Below are positions 26,944 to 34,994 of a stretch of DNA of 64,000 nucleotides, in pieces. Numbering within the stretch: the stretch's first letter is position 1; each line of letters opens with the position of its first letter. A program made the position numbers and the translations under genes. Under the pieces are notes generated by a model. The model ran no database searches. It had not been told where the DNA came from and saw only the letters and a list, made by a program, of their open reading frames with translations. The stretch spans positions 3,876,470-3,940,469 of the forward strand of contig OY781043.1 in assembly GCA_963676165.1 (NCBI GenBank), written 5' to 3'. The DNA is from JAQIBY01 sp963676165 (lineage in GTDB: Bacteria; Bacteroidota; Bacteroidia; Bacteroidales; ML635J-15).

Positions 26944-27966
26944 CTACTCTGGCATTTCAGGATATGCTACAGGGTTTTCGGGACGAAAATCTCCATATTC
27001 GCTGCGGATTTTCTCAAGAAAATCAAAAATACTATCCACATTTTGTGTGGTTAGCAACTCCATCCGTAAAGGTTTAAAATGTGGTAATCCCTTAAAATAT
27101 AGCGCAAAATGACGACGCATTTCATAAATCCCTCGTGCTCCTTCTTTGTATTCCAAAGAGCGTTTAAAATGCTCAATTGCAATATCCACACGTTCGGTGA
27201 CAGTTGGAGGAGGCATTTCTTCTCCAGTATTTAAAAAATGACGAACTTCCTGAAAAATCCATGGACGACCGATGCTTGCACGTCCGATCATGATGCCGTC
27301 AACTTTGTATTTTTTAAAATATTCAGCCGCCATTGGCCCAGAGTTTATGTCTCCGTTGCCAATGATAGGAATTTCAATTTCTGGATGTTCCTTTACTTCT
27401 TGAATCAATTCCCATTTAGCCGTACCTTTGTACATCTGAGCACGTGTTCTGCCATGAATTGTCAAAGCTTTGATGCCGGCAGATTGCAATCGCAATGCGG
27501 CTTCTATGACATTTTTATTGTCTTCATCCCAGCCCAAACGGGTTTTTGCTGTTACTGGAAGATGAGTTGCTTGCACAATTTGTCTGGTCATCTCCTCCAT
27601 AAGTGGAAGATTTTTCATCATTCCAGAACCTGCTCCTCTTCCCGCAATTTTCTTTACAGGACATCCAAAATTTATGTCTATTACTTCTGGATTGGCTTTC
27701 TCTGCTATACGTGCAGATTCGACCATGGGTTCAATTAAATGTCCGTAAAGTTGAATGCCAACGGGGCGTTCTTCATCCAGAATGTTGAGTTTTTGCAGCG
27801 ATTTTCTTCCATCTCGAATGAGTCCATCTGAGGAAATAAACTCAGTGTACATCATATCTGAACCAAACTTTTTGCACATATAGCGAAAAGAGGGATCAGT
27901 GATATCCTCCATGGGTGCTAAAAACAAAGGTTGATCACACAGTTCAGTATGTCCAATTTTTACCAT
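26944..27966 (-). CDS. dusB: tRNA-dihydrouridine synthase
   Basis: 340 residues of the Dus flavoenzyme family, which reduces specific uridines in tRNA with FMN. Typical segments are LAPMEDITDPSFR near the N-terminus, FGCPVKKI with the GAGSGMM loop, TAKTRLGW, the TIHGRTRAQMYKGTA active-site region, IIGNGDI and MIGRASIGRPWIF for FMN phosphate binding. The overall pattern fits DusB. It starts 14 nt after aspS on the same strand, so both share a transcript and a theme of tRNA. Confidence 0.93.
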   Translation of the reverse strand: MVKIGHTELCDQPLFLAPMEDITDPSFRYMCKKFGSDMMYTEFISSDGLIRDGRKSLQKLNILDEERPVGIQLYGHLIEPMVESARIAEKANPEVIDINFGCPVKKIAGRGAGSGMMKNLPLMEEMTRQIVQATHLPVTAKTRLGWDEDNKNVIEAALRLQSAGIKALTIHGRTRAQMYKGTAKWELIQEVKEHPEIEIPIIGNGDINSGPMAAEYFKKYKVDGIMIGRASIGRPWIFQEVRHFLNTGEEMPPPTVTERVDIAIEHFKRSLEYKEGARGIYEMRRHFALYFKGLPHFKPLRMELLTTQNVDSIFDFLEKIRSEYGDFRPENPVAYPEMPE

Positions 27967-27980
27967 GAAAGTCGGACCGC

Positions 27981-29741
27981 TTATTCTGGTTTGTTTTGCA
28001 ATACAAGCTCCAATTCTTTCAATTGCGCTTCAGAAATTGGTGATGGAGCATCGATCATGATATCGCGTCCTGCATTGTTTTTCGGAAATGCAATATAATC
28101 TCTGATGCTATCGCTACCTCCGAAAAGAGCACAAACTCTATCGAAACCAAAAGCAATTCCACCATGAGGAGGAACGCCGTAACGGAATGCATTGAGTAAG
28201 AATCCAAATTGAGCTTCAGCTTCCTCAGGAGTAAAGCCTAATAACTTAAACATGCGAGATTGTTCTTCACGCTGATGAATTCTGATGGATCCACCACCTA
28301 ATTCAACTCCATTAATGACCATGTCATAAGCATTGGCTCTGATTTTGCCAGGATCGCTTTCAAAATATTCCTGATCTTCTGCTTTTGCTGATGTAAATGG
28401 ATGGTGCATTGCATGATAGCGTTCTGTTTCTTCATCCCATTCAAGCAATGGAAAGTCAACTACCCACAAAGGAGCAAATTCATTTGGATTTCTTAATTCC
28501 AAACGATTTCCCATTTCAAGGCGTAGTTCGCAAAGTTGTTCTTGGGTTTTGCGTTTATCACCAGCCAATAGTAAGAGTAAGTCACCAGGTTTTGCATTGA
28601 ATGCGTCAGCCCAAGTTTTTAGCGAGTCTGCATCGAAGAATTTATCAACAGATGATTTAAAACTTCCGTCTTCATTGTATTTTACATAAACAAGACCTTT
28701 TGCTCCAATCTGTTGGCTTTGAACAAATTTCGTAAGTTCGTCAAGTTGTTTTCTGGAATAGCTAGCGCATTGTTTCGCACACACACCACCCACATATTCA
28801 ACCATATCAAACACTTTGAATCCTTTATTTTGTACAAGTTCTGTAAGTTCATGAATTTCCATTTCAAAGCGCAAATCTGGTTTGTCGCTACCATATTTAT
28901 CCATAGCATCGTGCCATGACATGCGTTTGAAAGGGGTTTCTATATCAATGCCTTTCACAGTTTTGAACAAGTGTACCATCATGCCTTCAAAGGTGTTCAT
29001 AATGTCATCTTGTTCCACAAAAGACATTTCGCAGTCAATTTGTGAAAATTCAGGTTGACGATCAGCACGTAAATCTTCATCGCGATAGCATTTCACAATT
29101 TGAAAATATTTGTCAATCCCACCAAGCATCAACAATTGTTTGAATGTTTGTGGCGACTGTGGAAGTGCATAAAACGTTCCGGGATGCATACGTGATGGGA
29201 CAACAAAATCTCTTGCACCTTCAGGAGTAGATTTTATTAAATTTGGGGTTTCTACCTCAACAAAATCGATCGTGTCAAGATATTTTCGGCTTTCTTGTGC
29301 AACCTTGTGTCTTAGCAATAAAGCTTCTTTCACAGGATTTCTACGGATGTCGAGATATCTGTATTTCATGCGAAGTTCATCGCTACCATCAGATTCGTTT
29401 TCAATGGTAAAAGGTGGGGTCTCAGATTTTGACAGAATCTGAATATCGTCTGGAAACACTTCAATGCCTCCAGTAGGAATTTTATCATTGATTGAGTAGC
29501 GCTCAACAACTTTACCAGTTACTTTTATAACATATTCACGTCCAATAGTTTCTGCAAGCTTAATAAGCTCTTCTGATGTTTTACTTTCATCCAGTGCAAT
29601 TTGGGTAATTCCATAACGATCTCTCAGATCAATCCAAATCATTCCGCCTTTATCGCGTTTCTTCTGTACCCAACCACTAAGTGTTACTGTCTGATTAACA
29701 TGTTCCGGACGTAATTCGCCACAATTGTGAGTTCTATGCAT
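27981..29741 (-). CDS. aspS: Aspartyl-tRNA synthetase
   Basis: 586 residues, the usual bacterial length. An OB-fold anticodon-binding domain lies at the N-terminus (LSGWVQKKRDKGGMIWIDLRD region). It is followed by the class II core with the motif 2 loop (CYRDEDLRADRQPEFSQ...), the inserted bacterial GAD domain (about 290-420) and motif 3 (GIAFGFDR). A clear promoter lies upstream on the minus strand (29762-29791). dusB follows. Confidence 0.97.
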   Translation of the reverse strand: MHRTHNCGELRPEHVNQTVTLSGWVQKKRDKGGMIWIDLRDRYGITQIALDESKTSEELIKLAETIGREYVIKVTGKVVERYSINDKIPTGGIEVFPDDIQILSKSETPPFTIENESDGSDELRMKYRYLDIRRNPVKEALLLRHKVAQESRKYLDTIDFVEVETPNLIKSTPEGARDFVVPSRMHPGTFYALPQSPQTFKQLLMLGGIDKYFQIVKCYRDEDLRADRQPEFSQIDCEMSFVEQDDIMNTFEGMMVHLFKTVKGIDIETPFKRMSWHDAMDKYGSDKPDLRFEMEIHELTELVQNKGFKVFDMVEYVGGVCAKQCASYSRKQLDELTKFVQSQQIGAKGLVYVKYNEDGSFKSSVDKFFDADSLKTWADAFNAKPGDLLLLLAGDKRKTQEQLCELRLEMGNRLELRNPNEFAPLWVVDFPLLEWDEETERYHAMHHPFTSAKAEDQEYFESDPGKIRANAYDMVINGVELGGGSIRIHQREEQSRMFKLLGFTPEEAEAQFGFLLNAFRYGVPPHGGIAFGFDRVCALFGGSDSIRDYIAFPKNNAGRDIMIDAPSPISEAQLKELELVLQNKPE

Positions 29742-29761
29742 AATGTCTGTATTTTAAGCTG

Positions 29762-29791
29762 CAAAGTTAGTGAAAAATCGTTTTAGGCAAA
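29762..29791 (-). promoter_or_regulatory. aspS promoter
   Basis: Minus strand: TTTG (29788-29791), 18-nt spacer, TAACTTTG (29762-29769), a full match to the Bacteroidota promoter, 20 nt before the aspS ATG. Confidence 0.7.
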
Positions 29792-29843
29792 CCCTCAAAT
29801 GGATTCAAAAAATGGAGTGTGTAAAAAGGAGTAAAACATTGAA

Positions 29844-30938
29844 TTATTCAAGTTCGAGCAACTTTTCTCCGGCAGCATAACGATAAGGGCTTAAACTGTC
29901 TTGAAGATTTCTGTATTCTGCTTTTGCTTGTTCTATATTTTTGAGCTGAACTAAGCAGTCTGCAATAGTCCATCTAGCATCCCAATAATCAGTTTGGTTT
30001 TTTGAAATATTTCGTAATATGCTTATGGCTTGTGCGTAGTTTTTGTCGTAATATGCAGACATACCTTCTGCAAAGAAACTGTTTGTAGCAGGAGCCACAC
30101 TTGCTTCTCGTGTTGTAGATTCTGATGTAGAATTTCTATTTTTACCCCAATTAAACTTGGATGTTGACAAGGTTTCAACAGTAGATTCATCAATGGTAGT
30201 CGGTGTTGTTTCTTCTTGTTGAATATTTTCTGCAATAACTTCATTTTCTGGTTCAGCATTTTCACTCACCTCCATATACATTTCGATTGTATCCGAATCA
30301 ACTTCATCGACTTTATCTTGATTGGCAATTTCTATATCATCATCATAAGCAATGTTAGCATCAATATAAATTCCATCCGATTCAAAATCATCATCAACTA
30401 CATTAAGCTCTTCAATAACAGGTTCTTCCAGTTCTTTTTTTATCTGTTCATTTTCTCTTTTGGTTTGACCTGTTGTTGGTTCTGGGAGTTTTTCAGCGTC
30501 AACATTTACTGTGTTTTCTAATTTGTCATCCAAATTTGGATTCTCAAGTTGTATAATTTCTTCTTCAACACTTTGATCGAAAGCTAAATTCTCAGGAGTT
30601 TGTTTGGTTTGCTTCAATTGAGAAACGAGGAAAATTGAACTGACAGCAATGAGGACAAAAGTTGCTGCAATGGATACCCTACGAATGATTATTTTTTTTT
30701 GTCTTTTCCCAGAACGATGAAACATTTCGATTGCGCGGTTTCTGGATGCATTAAAGCTACCTTCAGATCCGAATTTCGAAAATCCTTCGACGATGTCACT
30801 GCACATCTCACAATCAATAAGGTGTTTTTCGACTTCATACGCCTCATCCCGATGAAGTTTGTCTTTAGCATATAGCCAAAGTCTCGACTCATCAATGTGA
30901 TCGCTACTTTCGAAAATATGTGAAATGTCCTTTTTCAT
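29844..30938 (-). CDS. Anti-sigma factor-like membrane protein with TPR tail
   Basis: 364 residues. An N-terminal zinc-finger-like motif H39-x3-C43-x2-C46 (HLIDCEMC) is typical of ZAS/zf-HC2 anti-sigma factors. One transmembrane helix lies at about 87-108. It is followed by a long acidic, low-complexity periplasmic linker (about 110-270) and a C-terminal TPR-like region (about 280-364). It starts within the stop of the ECF sigma gene (ATGA overlap at 30935-30938), so it is translationally coupled and probably controls that sigma factor. The TPR end may sense envelope partners. Confidence 0.82.
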   Translation of the reverse strand: MKKDISHIFESSDHIDESRLWLYAKDKLHRDEAYEVEKHLIDCEMCSDIVEGFSKFGSEGSFNASRNRAIEMFHRSGKRQKKIIIRRVSIAATFVLIAVSSIFLVSQLKQTKQTPENLAFDQSVEEEIIQLENPNLDDKLENTVNVDAEKLPEPTTGQTKRENEQIKKELEEPVIEELNVVDDDFESDGIYIDANIAYDDDIEIANQDKVDEVDSDTIEMYMEVSENAEPENEVIAENIQQEETTPTTIDESTVETLSTSKFNWGKNRNSTSESTTREASVAPATNSFFAEGMSAYYDKNYAQAISILRNISKNQTDYWDARWTIADCLVQLKNIEQAKAEYRNLQDSLSPYRYAAGEKLLELE

Positions 30939-31492
30939 TTTTTCCCTTCCATCATCAATTTCAGATTGCGCTTACCATTCTGAATGTATGATTTTACTTT
31001 CTTTAAATTATGTCCGCTAATGCGTGAAATTTCATCGTATGTTTTGTTTTCAAGATAAAACAATTCAACACATTGTTTTTGTTCAGGCTTAAGTCGTGAT
31101 AGTGCAGTTTGCAAATCGTTGACCTGTTGCTCTTTTTCATTTTCCTCACTGAGATGCAAATTGTCCTCAGATTCCATAAAATCTTTATTTTCTTGTTGGA
31201 AAAGCCCTTTGTGTTTTCGAAAAGTGTTCTGACTTCTATGGTGCAAAAGACAATGATTCTTTGAAACGGAGTACAGCCATGTCTTGAAATAATCAATTTT
31301 GTGCTTTTTTAATTTCCGAAAGAGAGATTCGAAAATTTCTACTGTCAGTTCTTCGGCAAGTGCCATGTCTTGTACATATTTCATACATACCGCAAGGACA
31401 AAACCAGAATGACGGTTAAACAGTTCTCCGACTAATGCTTTATCTCCGCTTTTCCGGTACATTTCAATCAGAGTCTGATCCGCTTCTTCCAT
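30935..31492 (-). CDS. ECF-type RNA polymerase sigma factor
   Basis: 185 residues from the start chosen at 31492 (MEEADQTLIEMYR). Region 2 lies at about 15-85 (LFNRHSGFVLAVCMKYVQD...FKTWLYSVSKNHCL). Region 4 lies at about 120-180 (SRLKPEQKQCVELFYLENKTYDEIS). The frame opens 10 codons earlier at 31522, but a TATCTTTC box (31530-31537, minus) would then leave no leader. Coupled by ATGA overlap to the anti-sigma gene. Confidence 0.88.
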   Translation of the reverse strand: MEEADQTLIEMYRKSGDKALVGELFNRHSGFVLAVCMKYVQDMALAEELTVEIFESLFRKLKKHKIDYFKTWLYSVSKNHCLLHHRSQNTFRKHKGLFQQENKDFMESEDNLHLSEENEKEQQVNDLQTALSRLKPEQKQCVELFYLENKTYDEISRISGHNLKKVKSYIQNGKRNLKLMMEGKK

Positions 31493-31675
31493 GCGAGCCG
31501 ATGACAATAGAATAACCATCATAATGTACGAAAGATACAGGTTTTTTCTTGAAAATCATAAACGCATAAACTCTTTTGGTGAGACTTGCGTAAAGTAGAT
31601 CACCGATGCTAACAGAACTAATAGAAAATCACTACATTAACAAAGTTTTAAGATTTATTAGCGATAATTTAATAA

Positions 31676-31713
31676 ACAAAGGAAACGATTTTGGGCTTTA
31701 TTGTTTCCTTTGT
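31676..31713 (+). promoter_or_regulatory. 11-bp inverted repeat before tetR-type gene
   Basis: ACAAAGGAAAC (31676-31686) and GTTTCCTTTGT (31703-31713) are perfectly complementary with a 16-nt spacer, ending 22 nt before the ATG at 31736. It could be the TetR operator or an RNA hairpin in the leader; the right arm contains a CCTTTG stretch close to a -7 box. Confidence 0.5.
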
Positions 31714-31735
31714 GAAAATTATTGTTGAGTGTATT

Positions 31736-32356
31736 ATGGATGAAAAATTGATACATATCTGCTGTTCTAGTTTACAGCTTTTTCTTGAAAATGGCGTGAA
31801 AAATACCAGTATGGATGATATTAGTAAGTATCTTAAGATGAGTAAGAAAACTCTGTATCAATATGTTGATAATAAGGAAGATCTTTTAGTAAAAGTCCTA
31901 AATGTAATCAGGGAAAAGCATAAAGATGCAGAAAATGAATCGTTTAAAGAGAATAGGAATGCAATAGAAGTTTTGTTCCATGCAAGTCAGAAAATTTATG
32001 AATTTCAGATTAAATTAAAGAATTCGTTCCGTTTTGATCTTGAAAAGTACTATCCCTGTTTGTGGAATGACTTTCAGTTAATGATGAGGGACAAATCACA
32101 TTTATATTTTAAAGAGAATTTACTTCAAGGAATAGAAGAAGGCTTGTATCGAAAGGATATAGATATTGATTTGGTTTCAATTTTATACATGGCAAAAATT
32201 GATGGAGTGCATACAGATTTTGCACGAAACTCTGAAAAGTTTACATATCGGCAGTTATTTGAGGCTTTGTTTGAGCATCAAATACGTGCTATTGCAACCA
32301 GAGAGGGTTTGGAGTTTTTAGAAAACAGATTAAAAGACATGAAATTTTCAGTATGA
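31736..32356 (+). CDS. TetR/AcrR family transcriptional regulator
   Basis: 206 residues. The N-terminal helix-turn-helix is clear (LFLENGVKNTSMDDISKYL, then KKTLYQYVDNKEDLL). The remainder is a helical ligand domain. The frame opens 15 codons earlier from a non-ATG codon; the ATG at 31736 (MDEKLIHIC) matches the usual domain spacing. It lies directly upstream of a tripartite RND efflux operon, so it is the probable repressor of those genes. Confidence 0.88.
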   Translation: MDEKLIHICCSSLQLFLENGVKNTSMDDISKYLKMSKKTLYQYVDNKEDLLVKVLNVIREKHKDAENESFKENRNAIEVLFHASQKIYEFQIKLKNSFRFDLEKYYPCLWNDFQLMMRDKSHLYFKENLLQGIEEGLYRKDIDIDLVSILYMAKIDGVHTDFARNSEKFTYRQLFEALFEHQIRAIATREGLEFLENRLKDMKFSV

Positions 32357-32358
32357 AT

Positions 32359-32406
32359 TACCGAAAAAATGAAAGTGTTTACCGAAAATTCGAACAAATA
32401 TACCGA
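32359..32406 (+). promoter_or_regulatory. Three TACCGA direct repeats with 21-bp period
   Basis: TACCGA occurs at 32359-32364, 32380-32385 and 32401-32406, exactly 21 bp apart (two helical turns), in the 111-bp gap between the TetR gene and the efflux operon. Flanking bases are partly conserved (TTACCGAAAA twice). This spacing suits a protein binding one face of the DNA. Confidence 0.5.
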
Positions 32407-32467
32407 CACATAATTGGTTCTTAGCTGAAAGCGAAACAAATTTGAAAAATAAAAACAGTTGAATAAT

Positions 32468-33811
32468 ATGACACTGAGACAAAAGACAATGAAACGATTA
32501 ATGTTTGCAAGCATGTTATTTATTTCCATGCAGCTATTTTCACAAACTGATTCAATTCAAAACACCCAACAAGTGTTTTCTCTGGACCAGTCTTTGGAAT
32601 ATGCACGTGAAAATAACAGAGACATTCGCAACTCTCAACTTGATGTAGAAAATGCAAAGAAACAAGTATGGGAAACAACGGCTATGGGTTTACCTCAGGC
32701 AGAAGCAACTTTTGATTACACCCATATTTTTGATGATGCAATTGAGTTACCTTTTCCAGACCCAATGAATCCTGGTCAGAATTCAACCATTGACTTTAAA
32801 CCAACGTCAAATTTCACTTTGAGTGCAAATCAATTGATTTTTTCGGGAGAGTATATTGTTGGTTTAAAGACAGCCGCAATTTTCAAGTCTTTGAGTGAGA
32901 AGAATTTGGTAAAAACAGAGCAAGAAACTGTTGAAGCAGTGACAAATGCCTATATTATGATTCTTGTCCTTAAAGAAAACAAGAGTATTCTAAAAGAGAA
33001 TTTGGAAACCATTGAGCAAAACATTTTCGAAATGAAAGAAATGCTTGATGCTGGTTTGATTGAAGATACAGATGTTGATCAACTGGAAATATCTAAGCGA
33101 AATTTAGAGACGAGTTTAGCAAATATTACAAGGCAAGTTGAGCTAGGATATAAGCTTTTAAAAATAAATATGGGTATGCCTTTAGAAACCGATTTGATCT
33201 TAAGTCAAAGTTTAGAATCTATTTTGGATCAAATGGTAAGTGAATCATTACAAGCAATACAATTTCAAGCAGAGAATAATATTGATTACCAATTAATGGA
33301 AACACAGGAAGGTCTTAAAACAATGGAATTAAGACAGCAACAAGTGAAATTCTTGCCAACTATTGCCGGATTCTATTCACATACTGAAAAGCTTAAGGAA
33401 CCTGAATTTGATATGACTCCAAAAGATTTAATCGGGGTGAATGTTACAATTCCAATTTTGTCGAGCGGACAAAGGTTTTCAAAAGTACAACAAGCACAAA
33501 TTGAGCTAGATAAAATTGAAAACTCAAAAGAAGCATTGCACGATGGATTGGTTATGCAATTTGAACAAGCCATTGTTAATTACAATACCGCTTTTAGCAA
33601 ATATCTGAATGAAGCTGAAAACATCAATCTCACCAAACGAATTTACGAAAAAACACTTGTAAAATATCGTGAAGGTGTTGCTTCGAGCTTAGATCTTAGT
33701 CAGGTTCAATCTCAGAATTTGCAAGCGCAAAACAATTATTACAATGCAATTTTAGAATTGATACAAGCAAAAACGAGTTTAGATAAATTAATGACAAACA
33801 CAGAAAATTAA
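32468..33811 (+). CDS. TolC-family outer-membrane efflux protein
   Basis: 447 residues. Signal peptide near the N-terminus (MKRLMFASMLFISMQLFSQ), then the TolC repeat structure: a SLDQSLEYARENNRDI-type helix, a long amphipathic coiled-coil half, and a second half with VNVTIPILSSGQRFSKVQQAQIELDK. It forms the outer-membrane channel for the adaptor and RND pump encoded next. A start at 32489 (MKRLMF) is equally likely; the TTG at 32459 is not needed. Confidence 0.9.
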   Translation: MTLRQKTMKRLMFASMLFISMQLFSQTDSIQNTQQVFSLDQSLEYARENNRDIRNSQLDVENAKKQVWETTAMGLPQAEATFDYTHIFDDAIELPFPDPMNPGQNSTIDFKPTSNFTLSANQLIFSGEYIVGLKTAAIFKSLSEKNLVKTEQETVEAVTNAYIMILVLKENKSILKENLETIEQNIFEMKEMLDAGLIEDTDVDQLEISKRNLETSLANITRQVELGYKLLKINMGMPLETDLILSQSLESILDQMVSESLQAIQFQAENNIDYQLMETQEGLKTMELRQQQVKFLPTIAGFYSHTEKLKEPEFDMTPKDLIGVNVTIPILSSGQRFSKVQQAQIELDKIENSKEALHDGLVMQFEQAIVNYNTAFSKYLNEAENINLTKRIYEKTLVKYREGVASSLDLSQVQSQNLQAQNNYYNAILELIQAKTSLDKLMTNTEN

Positions 33812-33818
33812 TCGCTTT

Positions 33819-34952
33819 ATGAAATTGAGAAATATAGTTTTAATCGCCTTAGGAATTTTATTGTTTGCGAGTTGTGGCAGTAAAGATGCAAGAAAGCAAA
33901 TTGGAAAATTGGAGCTTCGCAAAGCAAAGCTTCAGGAAAAAATTGCCACAATAGATGGACAAATTCAAAGTCTCAAGGAGAATTTGGATTCAACGACTTA
34001 TGTAAGAACCATTCCAGTCCATGCGGCTGAGGTAAAAAAACATCCTTTCCAAAATTATTTTACGGTTCAGGGAAATGTGACTTCGGATAATAACATTCAA
34101 GTGCCTGCTGAATATTCAGGTGTTGTGACCAATATTTATCATAAAGAAGGTGAATTTGTCCGTAAAGGAACTGTTTTAGCTGAAATAGACAATGCATTAT
34201 TGTTGACACAGAAAGCAGAACTTGAGACCAGTTTAGAACTTGCAGTAACAAGTTACGAAAAACAGAAACGCTTGTGGGAACAAGAAATTGGTAGCGAAAT
34301 GCAATACTTGCAAGCAAAAAATCAGAAAGAAGGGCTGGAAAATCGTCTGGAATCATTAAACCAGCAGTTGTCTCAAACCCAAATTACGGCTCCAATTGAT
34401 GGAACAATTGATAAAGTTTATTTGAAAACAGGTGAAATTATTCAAATGAGTATGCCTTCCTTCCGTATTGTTCAGCTTTCGCATCTGAAAGTTGAAGCTG
34501 AAGTCTCTGAGCGATATGTTGCCGATATTGAAAAAGGAGATTCTGTTGTTGTGAGTTTCCCTGCAATTGATACAGAGTTTGAAAGCCAAATTAAAGCTGT
34601 TTCTCAGGTTATTGACCCTGATACACGAACTTTCACAATTGAGGTGGATGTTCCAGAAACGTTTGATTATATAAAACCAAACATGTTGAGTCAAGTGAAA
34701 ATTTATAATTACTCAAACATGAATGCCATTGCAGTACCAATGAATATCATTCAAAAAAATGAGTTGGGCTATTTTGTTTTTGTCGTGAAAGAAGAAGATG
34801 GAAAGTTTTATGCAGATAGAAGAACTGTTACTCCCAAACAAAGTAATAATAAGTTTACAGAAATTGATAACGGCTTAAATGAAGGTGAAGTCCTAATTAC
34901 TGATGGTTATCAAAATCTATCCAACGGGCAACTCATTGAGATAGTAGAATAA
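33819..34952 (+). CDS. RND efflux periplasmic adaptor (membrane fusion protein)
   Basis: 377 residues. It is a lipoprotein (lipobox FASC, Cys19) with an N-terminal coiled coil (about 25-55). A biotinyl-lipoyl-like domain follows (PAEYSGVVTNIYHKEGEFVRKGTVLAEID, residues about 100-130, given here as a region), then a hairpin and beta-barrel (APIDGTIDKVYLKTGEII) and a membrane-proximal C-terminal domain. It links TolC and the RND pump across the periplasm. It starts 7 nt after the tolC-like gene. Confidence 0.93.
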   Translation: MKLRNIVLIALGILLFASCGSKDARKQIGKLELRKAKLQEKIATIDGQIQSLKENLDSTTYVRTIPVHAAEVKKHPFQNYFTVQGNVTSDNNIQVPAEYSGVVTNIYHKEGEFVRKGTVLAEIDNALLLTQKAELETSLELAVTSYEKQKRLWEQEIGSEMQYLQAKNQKEGLENRLESLNQQLSQTQITAPIDGTIDKVYLKTGEIIQMSMPSFRIVQLSHLKVEAEVSERYVADIEKGDSVVVSFPAIDTEFESQIKAVSQVIDPDTRTFTIEVDVPETFDYIKPNMLSQVKIYNYSNMNAIAVPMNIIQKNELGYFVFVVKEEDGKFYADRRTVTPKQSNNKFTEIDNGLNEGEVLITDGYQNLSNGQLIEIVE

Positions 34953-34994
34953 TAAAATGCGATTAATTTTCATTCATTCGAAAAATCAGATAAG

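Noticed and set aside
27238..27738. 166-codon frame antisense to dusB
   Set aside because: Shadow of a strongly supported gene, with composition unlike a protein (Cys, Phe, His rich).
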